A stretch of 64,000 bases of DNA from Mastigias papua (Eukaryota > Cnidaria > Scyphozoa > Rhizostomeae > Mastigiidae). Of the stretch, positions 35,134 through 46,659 are shown piece by piece. Position 1 is the stretch's first letter; each line of letters begins with the position of its first letter. The translations under genes were made by a program, and so were the position numbers. Location of the stretch: assembly GCA_964019165.1 (NCBI GenBank), contig OZ025281.1, positions 5,923,799-5,987,798 of the forward strand, written 5' to 3'. The notes beneath the pieces were generated by a model, which worked only from the letters and a program-made list of their open reading frames with translations, was not told where the DNA came from and ran no database searches.

Positions 35134-38130
35134 GTATTATACTAGTTAATTTAGTAATTATGAAGTTAATGTGCCCTGTGTTAGTAGTTAGATCGTTACA
35201 CATCTGAATAAACGAATCGCAAGATTGTCCAAAGATTCCAAGGGAACTTATGGACAAGTTCACAAATTTGACGTGACGGTATTTCGATCAAAGGTCATTT
35301 AGAAGGTAACGATATTTGGTAAATTTCCTATTAGCATTATTCTTAAGGTTCGTCTCAAAGCCGACGCTCAATTCAATTACGTACAGAGTATTACAAGAAG
35401 TGGAGATAAGCATGTCAGGACGTAGATCATCGCCAGTGATAAGAGAAGGGGAAAGATATTGAGGGAGGTCAACATAAAAAGTGCAATGATTCAAACATTG
35501 CAATGATGAGGCAAGGAAGTTTAGGGCAGAGTCATGTCTCCATGTGAAGCGGCCTTCGTTGAGATAAGTTTTACAGCCTGCAACAACATGGAGAAGAGAC
35601 TCTGGCTGGAAACAAAAGGAGCAATCAGACGATTGTGAGAGATTCCACTGCGTGAGATTTTTGCGAGTTGCGAGTGTGTTGTTAAGATACCTGACAGTAA
35701 AGTTGAAAATATTTTTAGGTAGTTTACTTTGAGCAGAAGACCAGAGAGAATTTGTAGCTTTCAACGAATGATTGAGGAGGAAAGTAATGATAAAGCCTTG
35801 TAAAGTTAAGTTAGATTGAAGCTTTTCAGTATGGTTTTGGCGTGCTGCCTTTAGAACTTGCTTTGTGTTTCGGTATGCATCATATTGTATGTTCATACCG
35901 AAGCTAGTAGTTTTCCAGAGGGATTTTATTGCATCGTTTGATGATGATTTCAGGGTAGACCGTAGGACAGTTTGACATTGTTGGAATTTAACAGAAGGAA
36001 GAAGGAGATTCAAACCAAATTGGTTTCGAGGAAGACTAATGCCGCTGAGGGTGGCGCTAATTGGAAGATCTAACCATTGTCTAATGAATCTTATCACTAC
36101 ATTATCAAGATTTTCAATGACCCAAGTCTTGGAAAGATCAGCAACAGTTAGATGCCAGGATAGCTTAGAAAGGACGTAGCGGTGATAGAGGAGAAGCCTG
36201 TTGCTGGGAAGGATACGTAGCGAGTCGATTTGTTTCAGCATGTCGAGAAGAGACGATTCAAGATGGGATTTGTGTTTATCATTGTTCATTTCAAAATTGA
36301 AGTAGCGGCCAAGATATTTAAAAGATTCGCCATTTTTAACAACTGGCAAAAGTTTAGTGTTGATGAAAAGTTTAGGCTGAAATTGTAAAGAGCGAGAGGA
36401 AAATTTCTTAATTCCAAAAGTGATGCATTTATCAACCCTTATTATCATATTCGCCCATTGGCACCATTTGGTGAAGCAGTTTAAAAGGAGCTTATTTTCA
36501 CGTTCGTCAGTTGTAACGACCGCTGCATCATCTGCAAATTGGAACCAGTGGATAGGCTTAAAGAGACGATCGGTTGCATCATGAGTAGAGAAACCGAGTT
36601 GTTTGTACTTCTCTGGCTTGATAAATTGAATAAATGTATTGAAGCACATGTTGAAAAGCAGGGGGCTGAGGCAGTCCCCCTGAAGGACGCCTCGGCCAAC
36701 TGGAATAGCAGGGGAGATAAAGTTATCGGTAATGATGGAAGTCTGAAAATTGTCGTAAAGATTAGATATTAAAGCTTGTATAGTCAGTGGTACATGGTGA
36801 TGATTAAGAACCGCTTTGATGAGATTGTGGTGTACTTCTCCAAAAGCATTTTTCAGGTCTAAGAGAGTTATGACTACTGAGCGTTGTTTTATTCGTGCCT
36901 TATCAATAATGGATGCCATCATGGAAGTGTGCTCGAGTGCCCCTGAGATTTTTGGAGTAAACCCTTTTTGAATTCCGAATCGATGAATTTATTTTTACTA
37001 AGAAAGGAAAACATAGAATCACGTAGACATGAAGTGAAGACTTTAAGAGGAACAGATTCGAGAGTGATAGGTCGGAAGTTTGCAGGATCATCGCTAGTGC
37101 CTTTTTTGTGCACCAGAACGGTACAAGCTTTTTTCCATTCAGATGGCACCCGTCCAGATTCCCAAATAATGCGGATAATCTCCGTCAAAAATGTCCTGAG
37201 ATATGGGCATCTCTTGAAACAGATAATGGAGATCTTATCCAATGGACAAGGTGAACCAGAAGACTTAATTCTACGAATAACTTGAGTGACTTTGGCATAA
37301 GAGGGAGGTGATTGATCGAAAGAAAAAGAAGGTTGGTTGAATGAAGGAATCCATTGTGGTATGGTAAATTTCTTGTAAGGAAGGATGACAGAAAACATTT
37401 TGATGAAGAACTGAGTGCAATGATCACGTGAGAAAGAAGGAAACACTGCAGAACCCATTTCAATTACATTTTTAACAAATCCCCAGAAGTTTTTGGATAC
37501 ATACCGATCTTGATTGACAGTGTTGGTGTAAGGCTGGGAAAGATCTTGGTTTCTCAGCTTTGAGCGCAGCAAATGAGATACGTATTTGATTTCTTCGAAA
37601 GGGGAGTCGTTCATCTTAAGTTGCTTTAATGTGTGCTTTAGTGATTTAGTAGTTAAGTGCTTATATTTAGTACAGAAAGTATTCGCATGGTTAGTAGAAT
37701 TAACGGTGCCATAAAGATTTGCAAAATAATCATAAATTGTACTGTTCATAAATTCAATCGTAGAGTCCATTGAAGTTTGATTTAGATGAAACTTTCCAAA
37801 AACTGTTTTTGAAGAAATCGTTTGCAGCGGTCCATTCATCTTGCGATCTTGGCAACCTCACTCCGGGTTTTATACGGACGTTTGCCAGCTGGTCAATATC
37901 AATCATTTGCTCATTGGTGGATTCGGTGTACACGTCATCATTCAGAAATTCAAATTCTGACCGTTGATCCTCGTCCATTTTCTCGATTACTCGGCAGCGT
38001 CGTTGTTGCATTTTCAGTCCCTTCACCCCCTTGCACTCCTTCCCGCAGCTACACCTGACCACATTCCGTTGGCAGACTTGGTTTGAATCATTATCTGGCG
38101 TTGGAATAGCTGGTCCATTCGGTAAACTGC
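35134..38130 (-). mobile_element. Family A RLE retrotransposon A6, broken at both ends
   Basis: Minus-strand copy diverged from A2-A5. The 5' side stops within the N-terminal region at about 38130 next to (AAT)n, so the first Cys/His motif is missing. The 3' side is cut by the foldback before the last coding block. At least two frameshifts occur. Confidence 0.82.
35139..38100 (-). pseudogene. Family A RT-RLE protein, frameshifted (A6)
   Basis: Successive frames carry CSCGKECKGVKGLKMQQRRC (second Cys/His motif with His replaced by Gln), then a break near 37800. FRPITLESVPLKVFTSC lies near 37080 with another break near 36930, then LLDLKNAFGEVHHNLI, GRGVLQGDCLSPLLFNMCF and FADDAAVVT around 36530. 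After these come CSFCFQPESLLHVVAGC, WRHDS, LRPDMLI, IELSVGFETN and a final break near 35285 before MNLSISSLGIFGQSCDSF. The order equals A3. The endonuclease Cys/His, RPD and E residues are still visible, but the gene is dead. Confidence 0.83.
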
Positions 38131-38141
38131 TATTAAATAAT

Positions 38142-38178
<37 letters not shown>
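38131..38178. repeat. (AAT)n between A6 and A5
   Basis: AAT units with one AAATAATAATTAAT irregularity separate the truncated 5' side of A6 from the 3' end of A5, so the two are in tandem on the minus strand. Confidence 0.9.
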
Positions 38179-38429
38179 TTTTTTAAAACATCTTCATTCT
38201 ATCATAACAATTAAATTACAATTGTACACCTCACTAATAAAAGGCAGTGTAAAATTGGCTGTTTCAACATCGGTAGATAATGTGTTAACAATAAAACGGA
38301 AATGATAGTACTAAAAATGAATAAATAATAATAATGATAATAATAATGAAAAAACAAAAACGTTGACCAAAAAGAAATAGAGAGTGAAAAAGAACAGGAA
38401 AATGAAACAGATAGAAATATAAGTCATTG

Positions 38430-41400
38430 TTAGAAGTCCATTAAGGCTGGATTAGACCAGTCTTTGTTTCGGCAGCAAAATATATAATAAGTACAGCGAA
38501 TAGATATGTTCATGATCTTCGAAATTATATGACGTTGAAGGGTATCTGACATGTCCAAGTCTTTCATCATCTTGACCAGTGAATGACACGAATTATCCAA
38601 TACTCCTATAGCGCTCATTGAAACATTCACAAAGTGTACCGCATTATATGAAGACGATAGAGAGAGAACACGGGACTTATATTTATTCAACTTACGGTCA
38701 CTGTTGACCTTGAGATTACTCTCAAAACCAACCGTAAGTTCAAGGATGTATAAAATATTCTTATGTTTATTATGCAAGATGAGATCCGGTCTAAGTGCAT
38801 CCCCACTAATCAAGCTTGGTGTTAAAAATGAAGGTAAATCAGCATAAATAGACCATTCAGGGAAATATGAAAAACTTTTTGAAAGACACACGAGAACTGA
38901 ATCGTGCCTCCAATTGTATCGTCCATGGTCGAGATAGCTTTTGCAGCTTGATACTATATGCTGCAAAGTTTCATTTTGTAAACAGAAAGAGCAAGATGGT
39001 GACTGGGCGAGAGACCATTTATGAAGGTTTTTTCTAGTAGCCAGAGTGTTATTTAGGTATTTAATAGTAAAATTGAAAATGTTTTTCGGCAGCTTTTGCT
39101 GAACTCTAGACCACACAGAAGAAGTTTGTGAGAGTGAGTATTTAAGGATGGATGAGATCACAAATCCCTGTGACAGAAGCTCATTACGAACTCTGTCTTC
39201 GTGGTGAGTCTGGATGGCCTTTAGTGCATGCTTAGTATTTCTATATTGATCGTATTGGATATTGGTGTGATGGCTTGTTTCATTCCAAAGATTAACAATA
39301 TCATGGTTGGGAGACGATTTCAAAGCATACTATATGCTGCAAAGTTTCATTTTGTAAGCAGAAAGAGCAAGATGGTGACTGGGCGAGAGACCATTTATGA
39401 AGGTTTTTTCTAGTAGCCAGAGTGTTATTTAGGTATTTAATAGTAAAATTATTAATAATAAGACTACTCAGAGTGGCACTTATGGGGAGCTCAAGCCATT
39501 GCCTGATGTATTTGGAGACAATGCTGTCAAGGTTATCAACTATCCAAGTTTTAGAAATATCGGCGACAGTTAAATTCCATGAGATTTTAGATAGCAGAAA
39601 GCGATGATAGATGAGGAGCTTGTTTTTTGGATGACAAGGTAGATCATTGATTTTAGTCATAAGAGTATTAGTTATATGAAGGAGATCAGACATATGCTGT
39701 AGGTTATTCATGCTGAAATTGAAATATCGGCCTAAATACCTAAATGATTTGCCATTGTCAACCGAGGGAACAAGAACGTTATTTATGATGAGTTTTGGAA
39801 GAAATTGTGTAGAGGAAGTTGAAGCCTTCTTTATACCAAAAGTTGAACATTTATCAACTCTAATTACCATTCTTGCCCATGTGCACCATCGAGAGAAATG
39901 ATTGAGAAGCAATTGGTTTTCTTTTTCAAGGCCAGTTATAACGGCAGCATCGTCTGCGAATTGAAACCAGTGGACAGGGCAAAGGGAGTCAAGAGAAAAG
40001 CCAAATTGATTGAATTTCTGATTAGAAATATAGTGGATGAATGTATTAAAGCAAAGGTTGAAAGTTAATGGGCTAAGACAGTCCCCCTGGAGAACACCTC
40101 GACCAACTTTAATAAATGGTGTTTGGTAGCTATTAGTTACAATTGAAGTGCGGAAGTCAGTATAAAGACTGCGAATCAAGTATTGTATTTCATCAGGAAT
40201 GTGGTGGTATGATAGCACAGCTGGAATCAAGTTATGATGAACTTCACCAAAGGCATTTTTGAGATCAAGCAAGGTAATGACCAGAGACCGTTGTTTAATT
40301 CTGGCTTTGTTGATTATATTAGCCATTTGTGCAGTGTGTTCAAAAGTACCTGAGAGTTTAGGAAGAAATCCCTGTTGAATACGGTGCTCTAAGTACCCAT
40401 TGTTTGATAAGAAAGTAAACATAGAATCTCTTATACATGATGTCAGAATTTTCAGTGGAACACTCTCTAATGTTATTGGTCTAAAATTGGCTGGTTCAGA
40501 GGTTTCGCCCTTTTTATGAATCAATATCGTACATGCACTTTTCCACTCGGTAGGAACCTTACGGGATAGCCAAATAACTCTTATAACTTCAGTGATAAAA
40601 GACCTGAGGTAAGGGCATCTTTTATATGGAATGATTGAGATTTTATCAAGAGGGCAAGGAGAACCGGAAGCTTTAATCCTTCGGATGACTTTTGTTATTT
40701 GCTGGTATGTTGGGGGAGAAAGATCATACGGAGTAGAAGGCTGAGAGAGAGAAGGAATCCAGCTTGGAATTATGAACGTTGCTAAAGGGTTAATGGCAGA
40801 AAAGAACTTACTAAAGAATTCAGTGCAAGATGAGGCTGTGAATGTAGGCAAGAGCGCATTCTTATTGTCAAAGCTGTGTTTTATATAACTCCAAAAGTTT
40901 CTTTTAATCTGTTCATCGACTTTTGAAACAGTAATTTTAACAGCATCAGACTTATTTATCTTCGATCGTAGAAGCCGTGAAACGTATTGAACTTCATTAT
41001 ATGGGGCCTGATTCATCTTTAATGTCCGTAAACATAATTTCAATTCTTTCTTATGCATTAATTCATATTTATCCATCCATTGTGACTGTTGTATGTTATC
41101 CAAAGATCCATAAGTATTTTTAAAGTAATCATATATAATTCCATTCTTTCTGTTGATGGCATCTCCGATATTCGAAGGATCGATCATAGAGATTGGCAAC
41201 ATCATTTGAAAATAGTCATTAGCAGACTTCCATTGAAAATCGGTTTTTGGAAGTTTAATCCCGGGCTTAATAATTGGCATACTACCAGTTATGTTGGACG
41301 ATTGTGGGTTAGCAAATCCAATAGCATTGTCAGAAGTATCACGAGTATCTTCGACTGAGATATCACCTAGGCCTTGAACTACACGACAGCTGCGCTGGTG

Positions 41401-41667
41401 CATTTTTAAACCGCGCTGACCGTTACAGATTTTTCCACAACAGCATTTAACCTGGCGACAATTTTGAGGAGTAACGCAATTATCTTTATTGTTAGTAGAC
41501 ATGTTCCCTTTCCTTGAGCCCTTATCTCGAGTTGAGTCGTCATTTTCACTGCTTTTCAACTTTTCCTTGCATCGCCATGAATGCCGGCCTAACGAACGAA
41601 ATTCATTTCCACAAAACGAACAAACAACAAAAATGGCAAAAAACGAATAAACCAACGAACGAAACAT
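38430..41667 (-). pseudogene. Family A RT-RLE protein broken by an internal duplication (A5)
   Basis: From ATG at 41667 the frame is open through CSFCGNEFRSLGRHSWRC, CCCGKICNGQRGLKMHQRSC, the whole RT (FRPITLESVPLKIL, LLDLKNAFGEVHHNLI, GRGVLQGDCLSPLTF, FADDAAVITG) and ISATLSSLIIN. It then switches abruptly to a copy of NFTIKYLNNTLATRKNLHK and CSFCLQNETLQHIV, which belongs about 380 bp further on, and ends. The proper C-terminal part resumes in another frame at about 39323 with ALKSSPNHDIVNLWNE, the true endonuclease Cys/His block, RPDLIL, ILELTVGFES and the stop near 38430. About 25 codons of the original were lost at the switch. Confidence 0.87.
38951..39450. repeat. 124-bp direct duplication inside A5
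   Basis: Segments 38951-39074 and 39327-39450 are nearly identical, from ACTATATGCTGCAAAG to TAATAGTAAAATT. The second copy replaces about 75 bp of the coding region. The duplication fits a template jump during reverse transcription or gene conversion. Confidence 0.85.
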
Positions 41668-41802
41668 AACAGCAACTGATCAGTATATTGTAAGTGAGCG
41701 ACGAATATTAAAGACCAATGCGAAACGAAGTAAATAGTAGATGAAACATGTAGATCGTGTACAAAGCGCGTCCTGTCACTCTGCTCGACAATAGTGATAA
41801 AG

Positions 41803-41821
41803 TAGTAATAATAATAATAAT
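41803..41821. repeat. (AAT)n between A5 and B2
   Basis: Short AAT run where the 5' end of A5 (minus) faces the 5' end of B2 (plus). Confidence 0.85.
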
Positions 41822-42002
41822 TTGTCCTGGGTATGACAAAAAACTGCATCCGGTTGTGGACTTTCGACGTGGGATAATGAGGTTACCCTTTGCCACAACT
41901 ACCTCCAGGTCACCCTTGAGCAAGGTGTAGTACCTGTTAGCTCTCCCCGAGGCTATGAAGTACCGGGTTGGCGTCCGGCGGGGGCTAGTCTGTTTCATGG
42001 GT

Positions 42003-42050
42003 GGGAGGGACTCTTCAGCCTTGGTTGGCAACCTTCCTAGTGATGGTGTC
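42003..42050 (+). other. 5' UTR two-hairpin module, first copy (B2)
   Basis: Stem GGGAGG (42003-42008) pairs with CCTTCC (42032-42037) around a loop with CTCTTCAGCCTTGG. CTAG and a second hairpin GTGA-TGGTG-TCAC follow directly. A similar unit starts about 100 bp downstream with different stem bases, so the pairing is conserved while the sequence is not. Confidence 0.65.
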
Positions 42051-42101
42051 ACAATAAAAACACTAGTGGTGGTGCAACCTAAACTTCACTACTTTATGGG
42101 C

Positions 42102-42152
42102 AGATGAAGCGCTCTTTAGCCTTGGTTGGCAATCATCTAGAGATGGTGTCTC
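42102..42152 (+). other. 5' UTR two-hairpin module, second copy (B2)
   Basis: Stem AGATGA (42102-42107) pairs with TCATCT (42133-42138) around a loop with CTCTTTAGCCTTGG. CTAG and hairpin GAGA-TGGTG-TCTC follow. ATAAAAATACCGGTGG comes next, as in the other copies, and the coding frame opens about 60 bp later. Confidence 0.65.
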
Positions 42153-42208
42153 GATAAAAATACCGGTGGTAGTGTAACCTAAAATCCACTAGACCTTTTA
42201 TAAGTGAA

Positions 42209-45200
42209 ATGTCAAATCAAACTTTTAGAGATAACGGCGTAAATAGAACTGGACCTTTAGGAGAAGGTTCTTCGCCCGGCAGGTGTTCCCCGGTTCGACA
42301 GCGGGGACCCGGTCGTCATCCTGCTACTGTCAGAACGAAATGGTCTAAGAACGTGAACAAGGTTGTTATGGAATGTTATTTTAGAAGTAAGCCTTTTGAT
42401 GATGAAGGTAAACCGATTAGAGGATACAGACAACGGATGATGAAAGAATGGGAAGAACATGGGGTCTTTGAAATCACTGAGCAAAGATTATGCGATCAGG
42501 CAAGGGCAATTAGGAAAAACGGTTGACTCTCTAATTTGGAGCTTGAAAATATCCGAAGGATGATAGATGCAGAGAATGTGATGGTGAATGAAAGTATTGA
42601 GAATGTGGAAGAGAACCAAACAGAGGGAGACATGGTAAGAACAAATGAGGGAAATGAGCAGATTGCTGATGATTCGGATGATTTACTAAACAGTATGAGT
42701 GCTAATGTTGAGACATTAGATGAGGAAGCACAGCATGTTGTTGCTCAATTGAATGAAATTCTGGTTAGTGGTAGAAAGGCTGATGGTATTTCTTTTAAAA
42801 AAGTTGATATGAGCATTCTGAGTAGAACAACGGCCAAGGTGAACAGGGTGATTGAATTGATTGAAACAAAAGATATAACCCAGACAAATAATCTTATTAA
42901 AGCTGCAGGTGTTTGGGTTGCAGATCAATTAGGTCTCAAAAGGTATGAAGGCGGGAACAAGAAGGATCCATGGTGGAAGAGACGTATTGGGGAAGACATA
43001 AAGCAGTTGAGAAAGGATATCAACATTCTCGAAAGGATAAGAAAAGGGCAAATTGGTGCAGGCAAAGAGGGTAAGGCTAAGCTGGTCGAGGAAAAGCATA
43101 GGGTAAGGCAAAAGGGTTTAATAGTAGTGATTGAAGAATTAAAGCAAAGGGTCATTGCAAAAGCTGCTAAACTAGCACGGTACGAACAAAGGATTCATCA
43201 GTATAAAATTAACAGATTGTTCAAAGTGGATCAAAAGAAAGTTTATAACGAGTTCAATGGACAAACAGTGAGTAGTAATAGAGACATACCAGATGCCGAG
43301 GACTGTAGGACATTCTGGAATCGAATATGGAGTGTTGAGAAAGAGCACAATAAAGAAGCTGATTGGTTGAGTGATGTGAAAGAGGAGATTGTGAGAGTAG
43401 ACCAGCAGAATGTGGCGATAACTGAAGATAAAGTAAAGAAACAATGCAGGAAGATGCCAAACTGGAAGGCACCCGGACATGATGGGGTTCAAGGGTTTTG
43501 GATAAAAAGGCTTGATAGTATGCATAAAAGGGTAGCTACCCAGTTAAATTTGATACTAGAAGGGACAAAAGAAATACCATCTTGGATGACATACGGAAGA
43601 ACAGTGCTATGTCAAAAGGATGCAGCAAAGGGAAACTCTGTCGAAAACTTTAGACCAATAACCTGTCTTCCACTTATGTGGAAATTATTTACTGGTATGG
43701 TTGCCGAGGATATGTACCTTTTCATGGAAAACAATCACTTACTTCCAGAGGAGCAAAAGGGCTGCAGGAGGAAAAGCAAGGGAACGAAGGATCAGTTACT
43801 GATAGATAAGACAATACTTAAAGATTGTAGGAAACGAAAAACAAATCTTGCTAGGGCGTGGATAGACTATAGAAAGGCCTATGATCTTATCCCACATAGT
43901 TGGATTCTAGAGTGTCTTGATATGATTGGCATTGCTGACAATGTGAGAAGTTTTATTGGGAAAAGCATGAAGAAATGGAAACTTCGTTTAACTTCAAATG
44001 GGACTGATTTATGCGAGATTGATGTCAAAAGAGGCATTTTCCAAGGAGATAGTTTGTCGCCATTGATTTTTGTTGTTTGTATGATTCCTTTGTCTCTTCT
44101 GTTAAGAAAAGTAAAAGCTTCTTATGAATGGGGTGGGAAAGAATTTAGACTTAATCATCTTCTCTTCATGGATGACCTCAAACTCTTTGGAAAAAGCAAC
44201 GACGAGATAGATAGTTTAGTACAAACAGTGTTCACATTTAGTGAAGATGTCGGTATGGAATTTGGTTTAAGGAAATGTGGAGTGGTTATAATGAAGAGAG
44301 GGAATCTTGTTAAGTTTGATGGAATTCATTTACCTAACCAGGAAATAATGAAAGTAGTAGATGAGAATGGGTATACTTATCTGGGTATTTTAGAGTTGGA
44401 TGAGATAAAAGAACACGAAATGAAACATAAAGTCACAGCAGAGTGTAAAAGAAGGTTGAGGTTAATATTAAAATCCAAATTGAATAGTAAGAATAAGATT
44501 CAAGCAATTAATACTTGGGCGGTTGCACTGTTAAGATATGGAGCTGGAATTATTAACTGGAAGGTAGATGAGTTGAAGCAAATGGACAGGACAACGAGAA
44601 AGACTTTGACGATGTATGGGGCCCTTCATCCGAAGAGTGACATTGATTGACTGTATTTGAAACGAAATCATGGAGGAAGAGGCTTGATAAGCATTGAAAC
44701 ATGTGTAAGATCGGAAGAGAATAATTTGGGATTGTATGTGAGTGAATCGAATGAACTATTACTCAAAGGCGTAATGAGAGTTGGTACCATAAAGACTGAA
44801 AATCTCATGAGGAAGGAAGACTTCAAAAGAAATAGCCAAAATGAGTTTAAAAATAGATGGCATGAAAAGAGAATGCATGGACAATTTGCTCGTGAGATGG
44901 CTGAAGAGATAGATAAAGAGTTATCTTGGAAATGGTTGGTGCAAAGTGATCTCAAAGTGCAAACCGAAGCAACAATATGTGCTGCACAAGAACAAGCCTT
45001 AAGGACAAACTACACAAAGAATAAAATTGACAAAACATCGGACAACCCATTATGTAGAATGTGTGGTGAAAAGATGGAAACTGTACAGCATATAATATGT
45101 GAATGCAAAAAGCTAGCGCAACGTGAGTATAAGAGAAGACATGACACAGTTGCAAAATTGGTCCATTGGAAGTTGTGTGAGAAGCATAACCTTGTGAGAA

Positions 45201-45622
45201 CAGAGAAGTGGTATGAGCATTGCCCTGAGGGAATTGTGGAAGATGATGATGTTAAATTACTCTGGGATATGAATATCCAGTGTGATAATGTTATTGAGGC
45301 AAGGAGACCCGACTTAGTCTTGGTGGATAAAAAGAAGAAATCATGTGTCATAATTGATATTGCTGTACCAGGTGACTGTAGGATACGTGAGAAAGAAATT
45401 GAGAAAATCGAAAAATATCAAAACCTAAAGATAGAGCTGAAAAGACTTTGGTCGCTGAAAAAGGTTGCTGTTCTACCAGTTGTTGTAGGAGCTCTAGGGT
45501 GTATTAGCAAGGGCTTCAGTGGATGGTTGGACACACTTGGTATTAAATTGAACGTTGGAATGGTACAAAAATCAGTCTTGTTGGAAACAGCTAGGATACT
45601 CAGGAAAGCCTTAGACATGTGA
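42209..45622 (+). pseudogene. Family B RT-RLE protein, one frame with two TGA stops (B2)
   Basis: The frame of 1138 codons has TGA at about 42524-42526, where relatives of this LINE type usually have Trp, and TGA at 44648-44650, where B1 has CGA (Arg). N-terminus: TKWSKNVNKVVMECYFRS and YRQRMMKEWEEHG, a Myb-like domain typical of R4/Dong proteins. RT: NWKAPGHDGVQGFW, PITCLPLMWKLFTGMV, AWIDYRKAYDLIPHSWI, KRGIFQGDSLSPLIFVV and FMDD at 44165-44176. RLE: CRMCGEKMETVQHIICEC, RRHDT, EARRPDLVL, VIIDIAVPGD and VVVGALGCIS. It is otherwise complete, so it died recently. Confidence 0.9.
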
Positions 45623-45714
45623 AGTGAAAGCAGCCACTTGGCTCTTGGCTATTAGTTGTAGCCCACCCAAGAGGAAAATTTCGGCATTAAGAACTGCCTG
45701 TGCGAAAGCTATAA

Positions 45715-45730
45715 AATAATAATAATAATA
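45715..45730. repeat. (AAT)n between B2 and B5
   Basis: Five or so AAT units join the 3' end of B2 to the truncation point of B5. Confidence 0.85.
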
Positions 45731-46138
45731 AGGAGATTGAAATTGAGAAAATGTGGCATCTAAAAACAAAAACACTTCCAGTAGTTGTTGGTGCACTTGA
45801 CCTCATAAGAAAGGGGACAGCTGACTTTATTGACAAAATTCCAGGGTCTCCATCGCTGTCAGAGGTGCAAAAAATAGTCCTAAATAGCACAGCTCATGTT
45901 TTGAGAAGGGCTCTTTCCATCTGAATTACTCGCTTGTGAAAACTGTTTGTTTTATTTGTTTTTTTTTCTGTTTTGGCTGTTTTTTTTTCTTTTGTTTTGT
46001 TTGTTTGTTTGTTTGTTTTGTTTTTCTTTTCTCATCAAAGTCACTTTCTAACCAACATGTACCCTTCACTCACCCTAGGTTGCTAGTTGTAACTCGGTGT
46101 TTGATTGTATATTAGCTTGCCAAAGACAACTCTACTAT
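45731..46138 (+). mobile_element. Severely 5'-truncated family B copy B5
   Basis: This 408-bp piece holds the last about 60 codons (IEIEKMWHLKTKTLPVVVG through VLRRALSI-like stop at about 45923) and the 3' UTR, which has T-rich GTTTGTTTG runs. It is nearly identical to the end of B4 (56246-56634). (AAT)n borders both sides. Confidence 0.9.
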
Positions 46139-46158
46139 AGTAATAATAATAATAATAA
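46139..46158. repeat. (TAA)n between B5 and B3
   Basis: About six TAA/AAT units between the 3' end of B5 and the 5' UTR of B3. Confidence 0.9.
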
Positions 46159-46362
46159 CGTTTTAAAGACTGTTATAGCCGGGGTGGTTTTGGAAGATGA
46201 GCGTCCAAAGCCTATAAAATGCCCCAGATGGCTTGTGTAACTTTGAACACCTCTGACAGTCATGTCCAGCTCCTGGCCTTCACGTGGCGAAACCGTTTCG
46301 AACTAACAGGAGAAGGGGCGTAAGGCGAATAACTGGCGCCTTTAAATAACCGGTGCTTCGGG

Positions 46363-46415
46363 TAGGGTGGACTCGTTAGCTTTGGCCAGCAACCATTCTA
46401 GGAGAAGGAAAACTC
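46363..46415 (+). other. 5' UTR hairpin module, first copy (B3)
   Basis: Stem TAGGGTGG (46363-46370) pairs with CCATTCTA (46393-46400), with two G-T pairs, around a loop with ACTCGTTAGCTTTGG. A GAG...CTC mini-stem with AAGGAAAA in the loop follows, as in B4. Confidence 0.6.
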
Positions 46416-46431
46416 TGATTCTAAGCCAGGG

Positions 46432-46479
46432 TAGATAGGACTCTTGAGCTTTGGCTACCTATCTAGTGGAGGCAACACG
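46432..46479 (+). other. 5' UTR hairpin module, second copy (B3)
   Basis: A perfect 8-bp stem TAGATAGG (46432-46439) with CCTATCTA (46458-46465) encloses ACTCTTGAGCTTTGGCTA. GTG-GAGGCAA-CAC follows. The loop matches the CTC-TTAGC-TTGG theme of B2. Confidence 0.7.
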
Positions 46480-46659
46480 AAAAATGATACCCGCAACTCA
46501 AGGTGTTAACCGTGCTGAGGAGTGGATGGCCGCTGCGTTATGAGGTCACAAACGGTGCCTGATTGGACGTGGCGAACTCAATCAGTAATTGCCTTACCCA
46601 GAGAGCTGGGCAACTCTGGGTGGACTTCACTTTACCCATGCTCAAAACATTTTACTTAT

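Larger units (their letters stand above)
38179..41802 (-). mobile_element. Family A RLE retrotransposon A5, same subfamily as A2
   Basis: Minus-strand copy with the 5' motif GTCGAGCAGAGTGACAGG near 41795 and the family 3' box near 38220, bounded by (AAT)n at both ends. It matches A2 closely over its length. An internal 124-bp segment is duplicated (38951-39074 and 39327-39450), which breaks the coding region. Confidence 0.87.
41822..45714 (+). mobile_element. Full-length family B (R4/Dong-like) retrotransposon B2
   Basis: Plus-strand element with a 387-bp structured 5' UTR, one long frame with two TGA stops, and a short 3' UTR ending ATAAAATAATAATAAT. (AAT)n lies on both sides. Confidence 0.9.

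Noticed and set aside
41822..42210. HDV-like ribozyme at family B 5' ends
   Set aside because: I could not fit the nested double pseudoknot; the visible structure is a series of simple hairpins.
42716..45618. Minus-strand open frames opposite B2
   Set aside because: They are antisense shadows of the RT-RLE frame without any known motif.
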